Part shown: positions 28,166 to 36,380 of the stretch, in pieces | Position numbering within the stretch: the first letter of the stretch is position 1 | Layout of the letters: each line of letters starts with the position of its first letter | Assembly: GCA_035551995.1 (NCBI GenBank) | Contig: DASZME010000087.1 | Location: 62,001 to 126,000, forward strand | DNA: 64,000 nucleotides | From: RYN-428 sp035551995 | Lineage (GTDB): Bacteria; Planctomycetota; Phycisphaerae; Tepidisphaerales; Tepidisphaeraceae | Direction: 5' to 3' | Translations under genes and position numbers: made by a program | Notes under the pieces: model-generated | The model's input: the letters and a program-made list of their open reading frames with translations, nothing else | What the model was told of the DNA's origin: nothing | The model's database searches: none

Positions 28166-29004
28166 GTCACCCCCACGAGCGCGACGCCACGGCGCCGGCA
28201 GATGTCTTTAAGCGCGTCGGCGGCAACCTTGAAAAGCTCCGGGCCGGTTTCTCCGTGTGAATGACCGGCCACCTTCAGATGCGGCTCAAGGCTCAAAAAC
28301 CCGCGATATCCGCCGGAATACGCGTCGGCCAAAATCGCCTCGATTTCGCCGTCTCCCTGGCCTGCCGGTACAACTTCGCCCGTGCCTGCCTTGGCGTCCT
28401 TGACGTGAATATGAGCCGTGTACGGCTTGAGAAGCGTCCAGTTTTCCGATGGCTTCTCGCCCACCTGCACGAAATTCGCGAAATCAAACGCGCATCGTAA
28501 TTTCGGCGAATCGATCGTGCGCATCAGGTCAAGGCAGCGTCGGCCGATATCGCCGAAGACGCCTTTTTCGTTTTCGTGGACGAGCGTGACAGGCCGGTCT
28601 TTCAGATATTCCACCTTCTGTCGAAATCTTTCGATCACCTGATCGCGGATCAAGTCGAGCGGTCCTTTGCCTTCACCGCCGGGCGGGTAATAGCTGAAGA
28701 GCCGAATGAACGGCGCCTGAAAATATTCGGCGATTTCAACCGCCCGCCTGAACCGATCCCAATGCTCGGCCCACGGTTTATCGAGGGCGATTTTGCCGAT
28801 CGGCGACCCGACGCTGATGACGCCCAATTCGTTTTCGGTCAGTTTCGATTTAATTTCATGGCGGAGGGCGCCGTCAACGTCCATGACGTTTTTGCCATAG
28901 ACGCCGCGGAGTTCAAAATGCGTGACTTGATTTTCCTTGCAGACGCGAATCTGCTCGTCGAGATCGGGAGAGATTTCATCGGCGAACGCGGAAAGCTTGA
29001 GCAT
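28162..29004 (-). CDS. Sugar phosphate isomerase/epimerase-type TIM-barrel protein
   Basis: 280 residues, xylose isomerase-like TIM barrel (AP_endonuc_2 superfamily). Visible elements: KLSAFADEISPDLDEQIRV at the start, HFELRGVYGKNVMD, VTLVHENEKGVFGD (metal-binding Glu), LRCAFDFANFVQVGE (Asp), YTAHIHVKDAKAGTGEVV (His/Asp) and FLSLEPHLK at the end, the typical metal-ligand pattern. Such proteins act on sugars or inositol derivatives in the cytoplasm. First gene of a probable three-gene unit with the RnfC-like protein and a D-2-hydroxyacid dehydrogenase, overlapping the next gene by 4 bases. The specific substrate is unknown. Confidence 0.87.
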   Translation of the reverse strand: MLKLSAFADEISPDLDEQIRVCKENQVTHFELRGVYGKNVMDVDGALRHEIKSKLTENELGVISVGSPIGKIALDKPWAEHWDRFRRAVEIAEYFQAPFIRLFSYYPPGGEGKGPLDLIRDQVIERFRQKVEYLKDRPVTLVHENEKGVFGDIGRRCLDLMRTIDSPKLRCAFDFANFVQVGEKPSENWTLLKPYTAHIHVKDAKAGTGEVVPAGQGDGEIEAILADAYSGGYRGFLSLEPHLKVAGHSHGETGPELFKVAADALKDICRRRGVALVGVT

Positions 29005-29107
29005 GCCGACAGTATAAGGAGGCGAGAGCGATTCGAGAAACGTCGGCGCATATCCTGGAATTCACGAGCTATATCAATGTGATTGGCAGGTAGTGAAGCG
29101 TCTCTTG

Positions 29108-29178
29108 TGCCGGTGAAGCGACCACCGGTCGCGAATCACGCCCCGCAAGCGGGGCCGCTAAACATAGGAGCTACAGCA
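29108..29178 (+). repeat. Dispersed hairpin repeat, copy 3
   Basis: Core CCCCGC (29141-29146), AA, GCGGGG (29149-29154), followed by CCGCTAAAC; flanked by GGTGAAGCG on the left and ACAGCAA on the right. It lies in the 417-base gap 29005-29421, between two minus-strand genes. Apart from this repeat, no gene or other structure is seen in that gap. Confidence 0.78.
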
Positions 29179-29421
29179 ATTTTAAGACCTCCAGCCGCAC
29201 GTCAATGGGCGGTGGCGCGGACGCCGAGTGAATCACCATTGAGAATTGACGCCCGCACAAAGGCGATTCCGGCTCGCTGTCCCTTCAAGGAAAAGGGCTG
29301 GGGTGAGAGTGAAACGCTGATGCTTCGACTAGATCGCATGGCAGAGCTTCGCGTTTTTCGCGGCCCACGCCGTCGCATCCGGCATCGTCGCGCTTTTCAC
29401 TCCACGAGACGGAGCGGGTCA

Positions 29422-31743
29422 TTAATGATTGAACAGAAACCGGTTGCTGCTCAACACGCTCCAATATAAATCTTCGATCATCTCCCGCCGATCCGATCCC
29501 TTTTGTTCCTCGATGGTTTTAAGCACGCGCGCCTTCTCGGCGTCCGTCGGAAAACGCGAGAGCGCGCTGAGATACAGGTCCTCGATCACCTTCTCGTCCG
29601 GCGTCTTGTTCGTCAACAACCATTCGACCCGGCCTTCTTTCGACTGCAATTTCTGATTGACCGTGTCGCCATTGGCCATGTGCAGAGTCTGGGCAACGCT
29701 CGGCTGCTCGGAGCGCTCGCAGGTGCAGGTGCTGACGCGGTCGGGCCGGCCGAACACTTTCAGGAAGTAGGAATCGACCCCGACTTCAGGCAATTGCTCG
29801 GCGCGCGTGCCCGGCGGATACATCGCGAACGCCGTCGGGACGCCGGTCACCTGACTGACCGCGTCGAGCGTCACCTCGGCCATCAGCCGCTTGGCGAAAT
29901 AGTGGCTGTAAAATCGCTTGTCGGCGGCATTGCCGGCGAGGGGTTCGCTGGTGCGTTGATAGGTTTCGGATTGAAGAATCAGCCGCATCATCGCCTTCAG
30001 ATCGAACTTGCGGTCGGCGAAATAATCGGCGAGCTTCGTCAGCAGAAGCTCGTTGCTGGCGGGGTTGGTCTTGCGCATGTCATCGACGGCTTCGACAAGT
30101 CCCACGCCCATGAAATTGGCCCAGACGCGATTGACGATCGAACGCGAGAAATATGGGTTGTCGCGCGACACCAGCCAGTCGGCCACGTGAACGCGCCGAT
30201 CGGTTCGATCGTCGAACGACACCGCCTGCCCGTCGAGCGGCTGCGGCGGCTGCGGCTTGCCCGTAAGCGGCTGAACCAGTTCCCCCTCGTCGCCGCCGAA
30301 GACCACGATCGTATTCGCCGCCCCCGACGTCTTGATCCGCACCCGCGAAAAGAGATTGGCGAACGCGTAATACTGATCGTTGGTCCACTTCTCCAGCGGA
30401 TGATTGTGGCACTTGGCGCAGTTCACCGACATGCCGAGAAACGCCTGGCTTACCGTCTCGGCGGCCTTGGTCGGATCATCGTGAAGGCGATAAAAATTCG
30501 CCGCCCCGTTTTCCAGCGTGCTACCCGTCGCCGTCACCACGCGACGCGCGAATTCATCCCACGGCGTGTTATCGGCGACCTGCTGGCGAACCCACGCGTA
30601 ATAGGCCCGCGTCCCGGCGGGGCCGAGGACCTTGCTGCTTACCAGCAACAAATCCGACCACCGGTACGCCCAGTAATCGACGAACTCCGGCCGGGTCAAA
30701 AGCGACTCGATCAGCTTGTCCCGCTTATCCGAAGACGTATCGGCCAAAAACGCTTTGGCTTCGTCGGCCGTCGGCAAAACGCCGATCGTGTCGAGAGAGG
30801 CGCGACGTAGAAATTCGCTGTCGGAGCTTCGCGGCGATGGGGGCAGCTCGAGTGATTTGAGCTTGTCCAGCACGAGATCGTCGATGAAGTTTCGGCGCGG
30901 CGCCGACGCAAATGTGTCGGCCGAAACATCGTTGGCGTATGGGACGGTGACCGTCGCGGTCGTGAGCCGGCTTAGATACCACGCCACGATCGGCGCCTCG
31001 CCCCGCCCGGCCACCCTAACCTTGCCGGTATCGTCGATGGTGGCGACGGACGTATCGGAAGCCGTGTATTTCGCCCATCGCGTCACGTCCTGCACCCGGC
31101 CATTGGTGAAGTGCGCCTTCACGACCAGTTGCTTTTCGTCGCCGGGCTTGAGCGTGGCCGTCGGCGGCACGATTTCGATCGATTCGATTCGCGGATCATC
31201 GGCCCTGGGTCCGGGCGTTCCCTGCGCGATCCACTCGGCGATCAGCTTATATTCCGGCGAGCCGACCTTGAATCGCTCTCCCCCTTTATGCGGCACCGCC
31301 ATCGTCGGCTTGAGCAGCATCAGGCTGAGTTCGGGATTGGCATAATCGATCCGGCGACCCATCGCCTGATGGGTGAGGGCGCGCCAGTCGCCTTCGTCGT
31401 CGTAACCGCGAAGCGAAAGACGAAACCCATTTTTCCCCGCGGCGGCGCCGTGACAGGCGCCGCTGCTGCAACCGGCCGCCATCAGGATCGGCTGAATGTC
31501 GTTGCGAAAGCTGACGGTCTCGGCGGCGCAAACGGAGGAGGCCCATTGCATGGCGAATAGCGGCAACACGATAGCGCACGAATTCGCGGCCACGGCAGTC
31601 AAAGCGGTCTCAAAGCCCCTTCGACGTAGGTGTGGCGCGTCCACGTTTAGCGGCCCCGCTTGCGGGGCGCGCGCTGCGAACCAGGCGCGCTTCACCAAAC
31701 CGAAAAATGCTCTAACAGTATCGCGATGATGTAACGTGCGCAT
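29422..31743 (-). CDS. Planctomycete DUF1549/DUF1553 protein with Ig-like domain
   Basis: About 773 residues. After the N-terminus a cytochrome-like segment GCSSGACHGAAAGKNGF is followed by a bacterial Ig-like (BIG2) domain at roughly 165-245 (LKPGDEKQLVVKAHFTNG). DUF1549 comes next, with a haem c-type motif NCAKCHNHPLEKWT, and DUF1553 at the C-terminus (MRLILQSETYQRTSEP, ALSRFPTDAEKAR). Exported; usual partner of a DUF1501 protein, which is encoded just upstream. The start is doubtful. Frames from ATG 31743 read through dispersed repeat copy 4, giving ...ARAPQAGPLNV..., before a signal-like hydrophobic stretch (NSCAIVLPLFAMQWASSVCA). A TTG start after the repeat would give a conventional signal peptide. 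Confidence 0.88.
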   Translation of the reverse strand: MRTLHHRDTVRAFFGLVKRAWFAARAPQAGPLNVDAPHLRRRGFETALTAVAANSCAIVLPLFAMQWASSVCAAETVSFRNDIQPILMAAGCSSGACHGAAAGKNGFRLSLRGYDDEGDWRALTHQAMGRRIDYANPELSLMLLKPTMAVPHKGGERFKVGSPEYKLIAEWIAQGTPGPRADDPRIESIEIVPPTATLKPGDEKQLVVKAHFTNGRVQDVTRWAKYTASDTSVATIDDTGKVRVAGRGEAPIVAWYLSRLTTATVTVPYANDVSADTFASAPRRNFIDDLVLDKLKSLELPPSPRSSDSEFLRRASLDTIGVLPTADEAKAFLADTSSDKRDKLIESLLTRPEFVDYWAYRWSDLLLVSSKVLGPAGTRAYYAWVRQQVADNTPWDEFARRVVTATGSTLENGAANFYRLHDDPTKAAETVSQAFLGMSVNCAKCHNHPLEKWTNDQYYAFANLFSRVRIKTSGAANTIVVFGGDEGELVQPLTGKPQPPQPLDGQAVSFDDRTDRRVHVADWLVSRDNPYFSRSIVNRVWANFMGVGLVEAVDDMRKTNPASNELLLTKLADYFADRKFDLKAMMRLILQSETYQRTSEPLAGNAADKRFYSHYFAKRLMAEVTLDAVSQVTGVPTAFAMYPPGTRAEQLPEVGVDSYFLKVFGRPDRVSTCTCERSEQPSVAQTLHMANGDTVNQKLQSKEGRVEWLLTNKTPDEKVIEDLYLSALSRFPTDAEKARVLKTIEEQKGSDRREMIEDLYWSVLSSNRFLFNH
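31635..31716 (-). repeat. Dispersed hairpin repeat, copy 4 (inside a coding frame)
   Basis: Inverted orientation. The core is CCCCGC (31654-31659), TT, GCGGGG (31662-31667). On the minus strand it runs TTAGAGCATTTTTC, TTTGGTGAAGCG, core, CCGCTAAACG, matching copy 1 closely. It covers the predicted 5' coding part of the DUF1549 gene and is open in that frame. Confidence 0.8.
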
Positions 31744-31756
31744 CAATTGGCTCTCG

Positions 31757-33133
31757 TCAGAACAATTCTTTCACGTGCTTCACCCCTGAATCCACCACCG
31801 CAAACGGCCGCCCCTGCGGACCGGGCAGCGTGGTTTCCAGGTCGACGCCGAGGCTGTGATAGATCGTCGCCGCCACTTCGGCGGGGGAGACGGGGCGTTC
31901 GGCGGGGTAGGCGCCGATGTCGTCGCTGGCGCCGATCACTCGGCCGCCTTTCACCCCGCCCCCGGCGAAATACGTCGTCCAGCATTGCGGCCAGTGATCA
32001 CGCCCGCCGGACGGATTGATTCGCGGCGTTCGGCCGAACTCGGCCAACGCGCAGACCAGCGTGTTATCCAGCATGCGCCGATTTTGCAGGTCTTCGATCA
32101 GGGCGCTGTATCCCTGATCGTACATCGGCGCCACGATTTCTTTCATGCCGACGATGGACGTGAACGGCGAACTGCCGTGAATGTCCCAGGTGATTTCGTT
32201 AAAGACCGTAAGGAAGGTATTCACCGTGACAAACCGCACGCCCGCTTCGACCAGCCGACGAGACAGCAGGCAGCATTGGCCAAAGCGGTTCATTCCATAC
32301 CGCTGTCGAACCGATTCCGGCTCCTTGGTGAGATCGAAGGCGTCGCGCGCCCGTTTGCTGGTCATCAGCTTGAAAGCGGTATCAAAATCGCTGTCCATCA
32401 ATTTGGCGTTTTCGCTCGACTCGAATTGCTCGACGGTTCCATCGACCGCGTCGCGGAGCTTTCGGCGCCGTTCGACCCGCGTCGCTCCCAAATATCCTGG
32501 CGGAAGCAGATCGGGCACGCGGAAATTTTTCTGCGACGGATCGGCCGACAAAACAAACGGATCGTATGCTTTGCCCAAAAATCCCGCGTCCTGCCCGTGC
32601 GGCATATTCCCGCCGGTCGGACCCATCACCTCCGGCAAAATCATGTGCGACGGCAATTCATTTCGCGGCTTGCGCAAATAGCTCATCGCGCACCCGACGT
32701 GAGGCGTATTGATCCCCGCCGTGAAAAGCCGGCCCGTCTGCATCATCTGATGCCCGGTATCATGCACCGCCGCCGCCGTGTGATAGCAACTGCGGACCAG
32801 GGAAAACTTATCCGCGATCTTCGCGTGCATCGGCAACAATTCGGTAAGCTGAATCTCCGGCGAAGCGGTCTTGATCGGCTTAAACGGCCCGCGAATCTCG
32901 GCGGCCGCGTTGGGCTTGGGATCGAACAGATCAAGCTGGCTGGGGGCGCCGAGATTGAAAATCATGATGCATGATTTCTCGTCGTTCCCCTCCTTCACCG
33001 CTCCCTGCGCCTTGAGCGCCATCAACTGCGGCAACGTAAGACCAATCCCCGCCAGGGCGCCGGCATGAAGAAAATCCCGGCGGGTCATGCCGTCGCAGGT
33101 TCGCGTTGAGCCTTTGCCGTGAAAGTAGATCAT
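31757..33133 (-). CDS. DUF1501 family exported protein
   Basis: 458 residues. A Tat-type signal (GMTRRDFLHAGALAGIGLTL, residues 16-35) precedes the DUF1501 body, a sulfatase/alkaline-phosphatase-superfamily fold common in planctomycetes. Motifs: MIFNLGAPSQLDLFDPKP, YHTAAAVHDTGHQMMQTG, TWDIHGSSPFTS and ALAEFGRTPRINPSGGRDHW. It lies 10-13 bases upstream of the DUF1549/DUF1553 gene on the same strand, the standard pairing. The pair is thought to act outside the cytoplasmic membrane, but its substrate is unknown. The 87-base gap upstream contains no gene. Confidence 0.92.
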   Translation of the reverse strand: MIYFHGKGSTRTCDGMTRRDFLHAGALAGIGLTLPQLMALKAQGAVKEGNDEKSCIMIFNLGAPSQLDLFDPKPNAAAEIRGPFKPIKTASPEIQLTELLPMHAKIADKFSLVRSCYHTAAAVHDTGHQMMQTGRLFTAGINTPHVGCAMSYLRKPRNELPSHMILPEVMGPTGGNMPHGQDAGFLGKAYDPFVLSADPSQKNFRVPDLLPPGYLGATRVERRRKLRDAVDGTVEQFESSENAKLMDSDFDTAFKLMTSKRARDAFDLTKEPESVRQRYGMNRFGQCCLLSRRLVEAGVRFVTVNTFLTVFNEITWDIHGSSPFTSIVGMKEIVAPMYDQGYSALIEDLQNRRMLDNTLVCALAEFGRTPRINPSGGRDHWPQCWTTYFAGGGVKGGRVIGASDDIGAYPAERPVSPAEVAATIYHSLGVDLETTLPGPQGRPFAVVDSGVKHVKELF

Positions 33134-33220
33134 GTTCTTTGCTACCTTCCGAAAAGAACGTTGTTGGTCATGGCGGCGATGAAGTTGACGCTGGATTTCT
33201 TCCTTTGCCGCCGCAATACA

Positions 33221-34327
33221 TCATAGTTCTATCGTTCTCAACGAGGCCTGATCGAGTGTCTGACCCGATTCCGCCGCGATATGATCAAACGCGTCGATCT
33301 CCGCGGCGGTGAATAACAACCCACCGAATTTTTCGCTTTGGGCCGCGGCGCGGGCTTCAGGCTCACCAGGAAAAAGAACGTTGTCGTTGCCATGTCCGAC
33401 GATGTCTTTCAATACCGCTTTTACGTTTTCCTCTTGCGTGCGGCCCATCGCGAAATCGCATGCGATCGCCTCGGGTCGAATACATTGGAAGAAAAACGCC
33501 GGCGTTCGCTTTTCATCCGCATGACCGACATTCGCCCGGCATCGCAGCGTGGGAAGCGACCCGCCGATGAACGCGGCGAAAATCTCGTCGATCAGCGCCA
33601 GGCCATATCCTTTGTGCTGGCCGAATGGCATCAGGGCGACGACCTTATTCGGGTCGGTGGTTTCCTTGCCGTCTTTATCGACGCCGCATCCTGGTGGAAG
33701 TTGCTTGCCTTCGCGAACGAACTGCTGCACCCGGCCCATCGCCACCACGCTCGTGGCCCAGTCGATGCAGATGGGAAATCCGATGGCGTCGGTCGTGGGA
33801 AGACCCCACGAATGCGGATTGGTGCCGAGTGTGGCGGCCTTTCCGCCAAAGGGCACCACCTCGGCCAACGCCGCCGTGCAGCAGGTATAGGCGATGTACC
33901 CTTTGCGCGCGGCGTCGATCACATACCCGCCGCCCCACAGATAGTGAAACGCGTTATCGACCGCGACGGCGCCGATTCCAAATTCATCGGCCAACCGCAT
34001 CGCCTCGGCCATCGCCTCAAGCGCGACGGCTTGCCCTAATTTATAATTGGCGTTCCATCGGGCCACCGCCTTGAACTTGCTCGGCAACTTTTCGATCGTG
34101 GCGCCGGGAACGCATCCGCCGGTTTTGGAGCCAAGAAAATCGTCGAGATGCAACGCCTTGATGGCGTTATGCGTTTTGATGCCGTGGCGCGAAGCTGATT
34201 CCGCCGTAGTCGCGGCGGCGCTGGCTTCGTCGGCGGTGAAACCGCGCTTGCGATACGCCGCCGAAACAAGCGCGTTATGAACGGCGGGGGGCATGATGTA
34301 GGTGGTTGGCAAGGTGAATCCTCTCAT
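33221..34327 (-). CDS. Ldh family oxidoreductase (malate/L-lactate dehydrogenase-like)
   Basis: 368 residues, of the YbiC/AllD/DpkA-like NAD(P)-dependent dehydrogenase family, unrelated to Rossmann enzymes; family members act on malate, ureidoglycolate, diketogulonate and cyclic imines. Conserved parts: ADEASAAATTAESASRHGI (the family's SHG-like region appears as SRHGI), GIGAVAVDNAFHYLWGGGY, YTCCTAALAEVVPFGG, TNPHSWGLPTTD, VALMPFGQHKGYGLALIDE and GNDNVLFPGEPEA. The ATG at 34327 (MRGFTLPTTY) is chosen over a longer frame to 34381 that would overlap the upstream gene. The substrate is not assignable. It lies between the DUF1501 and Uma2 genes on the same strand. Confidence 0.88.
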   Translation of the reverse strand: MRGFTLPTTYIMPPAVHNALVSAAYRKRGFTADEASAAATTAESASRHGIKTHNAIKALHLDDFLGSKTGGCVPGATIEKLPSKFKAVARWNANYKLGQAVALEAMAEAMRLADEFGIGAVAVDNAFHYLWGGGYVIDAARKGYIAYTCCTAALAEVVPFGGKAATLGTNPHSWGLPTTDAIGFPICIDWATSVVAMGRVQQFVREGKQLPPGCGVDKDGKETTDPNKVVALMPFGQHKGYGLALIDEIFAAFIGGSLPTLRCRANVGHADEKRTPAFFFQCIRPEAIACDFAMGRTQEENVKAVLKDIVGHGNDNVLFPGEPEARAAAQSEKFGGLLFTAAEIDAFDHIAAESGQTLDQASLRTIEL

Positions 34328-34356
34328 AGTGGCAAATTGTGACCGGAACCCGCTTA

Positions 34357-35190
34357 TTATCCCGCTTGAGATGGATTCCAAGGCATTAATTCACTGACGG
34401 GCACAAGTCCAAAGGTCTGATTTCGCACGGTGAGCGTGATCGAATCGCCCTCGCGGTAGATTCGACGCGTCTTAAATTCGGGACAGTCGGTCGGACCAGT
34501 CGGATCAGTGTATTCCTCGACCTGGCGTTCGTTGATGTTGACGAGCCAATATCGCGTCACGTTGTTGCGCGCGTAATCGCGCATCTTGGGGCCGCGGTCG
34601 TAACTGACGGTGGCGTTTGAAATTTCCACGAGCAAACCAATATCGATCGGGCGCGGATGCATGTCTTGAAACCGCCGCGACGGGCCGGGAACAACCGCCA
34701 AATCAGGTTCCGGCTGTCCATCATCCATCTGGGTGGCTGATTGAATGCGAAGTTTCCATTCCTTCCCGATCCGCTCTTGTAGCGCGTCGATCACCACCTG
34801 CAATGTTGCATCATGCACTGCGTCTCGTACCATTTTTTCCACCACCCATCCTTCCACCAGTTCGGTGTTTAACGCCGGGTGCAAGGCCCCTGATTTCATC
34901 AACGACTGATACTCTTTGACGGTGAAACGTCGCTGCGGAAACTGCGGCACATCGATCCCCGCGATTACTTCCGGCGGAATGCCGAGTGGCACCTCGTATG
35001 GCGGCCCCTTTTCGAGTTTGATGAATAAGTAGCCGGACAATAACTCGACCGGATCATTCTCCTGGAAGACGCCATATGCGGCCATTCGCTGATATTCATC
35101 GACAGTGAAGCGGTGCAGCCGCACGCCCGCCGGCGATTGCGGCTGTAAACGTTCTCGAACAGTGAATGGCGAAACCACGCTCATCATCAT
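34357..35190 (-). CDS. Uma2 family (DUF820) PD-(D/E)XK nuclease-fold protein
   Basis: 277 residues. The C-terminal two thirds form the Uma2/DUF820 nuclease-like domain: ALNTELVEGWVVEKM, PEPDLAVVPGPSRRF (the D of PD), LLVEISNATVSYDRGPK (E-x-S in place of E-x-K), MRDYARNNVTRYWLVNI. Function is unknown, and these proteins are numerous in planctomycetes and cyanobacteria. The N-terminus holds a diverged extra copy of the domain's beginning: RFTVDEYQRMAAYGVF...PVELLSGYLF and then RFTVKEYQSLMKSGAL...TELVEGWVV. The start is unclear: three ATGs in a row end at 35190, and a TTG at 35229 overlaps the stop of the upstream gene. Confidence 0.83.
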   Translation of the reverse strand: MMMSVVSPFTVRERLQPQSPAGVRLHRFTVDEYQRMAAYGVFQENDPVELLSGYLFIKLEKGPPYEVPLGIPPEVIAGIDVPQFPQRRFTVKEYQSLMKSGALHPALNTELVEGWVVEKMVRDAVHDATLQVVIDALQERIGKEWKLRIQSATQMDDGQPEPDLAVVPGPSRRFQDMHPRPIDIGLLVEISNATVSYDRGPKMRDYARNNVTRYWLVNINERQVEEYTDPTGPTDCPEFKTRRIYREGDSITLTVRNQTFGLVPVSELMPWNPSQAG

Positions 35191-35225
35191 CGATTCTACA
35201 CCTAAACGCGCGGATTGGCGCTCGT

Positions 35226-36191
35226 TCAAAACGCATTCGCCTGAATGTAATCCCCATCCCCCTTCAAGAAATTCACGATATTATTCGCCGCCCGCAATCC
35301 CTGCCTTTGCACGCTCTCAAACGTGCGGCTTCCCACATGCGGCGTCACGATAATATTGTCGATTTCCTGAAACACGTGCGGCGCCTTCATCGGCTCGGTC
35401 TCCAATACGTCCGTGCCGAACCCAAACAGCTTTCCCGATCTGCACGCGTCGGCCACGTCCTGCTCGACGACGCATCCGCCGCGGGCGGTGTTGATGAGAA
35501 TGGCGCCGTCTTTCATCATGGCGATGCGATCGCGATTGATGAAACCGCGCGTCTGGGGCGTCAGGTTGATATGCAGCGAAACAACGTCGGCTTGCCTGAG
35601 CACGTCCTCGCGCGTCGGCAGACGGGTGAGATTGAATTGCCGGGCGAAGTCATCGTCCCAATGGTGTCCATGGCCGATGCAGGTCATGCCAAAGCCGCCG
35701 GCGCGCTTCACGACTTCCTTGCCGATCCGGCCAAGGCCCAAAATGCCGATCGTTTTCCCGAAAAGTTCGTGTCCGGTCTGACGACTCCATTTCCCCGCCT
35801 TGGTGGCTCTCATGTGAAACCAGAAATTCTTGGAGACGGCGATCATCAGCCCGTACGCATGCTCGGCCACCGTCGTCTCGTTGACGCCGGGCGTAAAAAG
35901 GACCGGAATTTTTTTGCTCGTGGCATACGGGACGTCGATCGAGTCGAGGCCGATGCCGTACTTGGCGATCACCCGCAATTTGGGCAGGGCGGCGTCGATC
36001 ACCGTGGCGGTGATTTGATCGTCGCCATTAAGGAGGCCGTCAAAACCGTTGTGGGTTTTAATCAGGTCGAGAACTTGCTGTTCGCTCAGGGGACCGCGCG
36101 CGGTGACGACTTCGAACCCCGCCCGTTTGAGGACGTCGTGGTGGGCGCCGGGGGTGTCCTGGAAGCTGGTGGTGGTGAGCAGGATTTTCAT
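35226..36191 (-). CDS. D-2-hydroxyacid dehydrogenase (phosphoglycerate dehydrogenase-like)
   Basis: 321 residues, NAD-dependent. Rossmann motif GKTIGILGLGRIGKEVVKRA (GLGRIG), with catalytic Arg in INTARGGCVVEQDVAD, Glu in VLETEPMKAPHVFQ and His in IIVTPHVGSRTFE. The N-terminal substrate domain contains VIAKYGIGLDSID and FTPGVNETTVAEHA, typical of phosphoglycerate dehydrogenase-like members. It lacks an ACT domain, so it may act on another hydroxyacid. The stop overlaps a possible TTG start of the Uma2 gene, suggesting joint transcription. Upstream is the hairpin repeat at 36287-36352. Confidence 0.9.
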   Translation of the reverse strand: MKILLTTTSFQDTPGAHHDVLKRAGFEVVTARGPLSEQQVLDLIKTHNGFDGLLNGDDQITATVIDAALPKLRVIAKYGIGLDSIDVPYATSKKIPVLFTPGVNETTVAEHAYGLMIAVSKNFWFHMRATKAGKWSRQTGHELFGKTIGILGLGRIGKEVVKRAGGFGMTCIGHGHHWDDDFARQFNLTRLPTREDVLRQADVVSLHINLTPQTRGFINRDRIAMMKDGAILINTARGGCVVEQDVADACRSGKLFGFGTDVLETEPMKAPHVFQEIDNIIVTPHVGSRTFESVQRQGLRAANNIVNFLKGDGDYIQANAF

Positions 36192-36286
36192 GTTGGGTCG
36201 GTTCTCCGGCGGGACATTCTTGGAAATACGCGCAAAAAACGCAACTTCATCGTGCGACCGTTATACTGCGGATAAACGAGAAGATT

Positions 36287-36352
36287 GTTATCCACGAAGA
36301 ACACAAAGGACACGAAGAATAAGGAAATCCCTTCGTGTCCTTCGTGGATAAC
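36287..36352. repeat. CACGAAG-type hairpin repeat
   Basis: A long inverted repeat: 36331-36352 (CTTCGTGTCCTTCGTGGATAA followed by C) pairs with 36287-36317, whose arm has an extra aacacaaa in the middle; the loop is 13 bases. The arms contain repeated CACGAAG units. The antisense reading gives the well-known spurious peptide HEGHEG. Similar elements are common between genes in several phyla. Confidence 0.75.
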
Positions 36353-36380
36353 GCTCTTTATCGGCGCGAACGCTTCGCCA

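Noticed and set aside
29083..29469. 128-codon open frame on the plus strand in the 29005-29421 gap
   Set aside because: It reads through dispersed repeat copy 3 (HAPQAGPLN) and has no ribosome-binding site or conserved segment.
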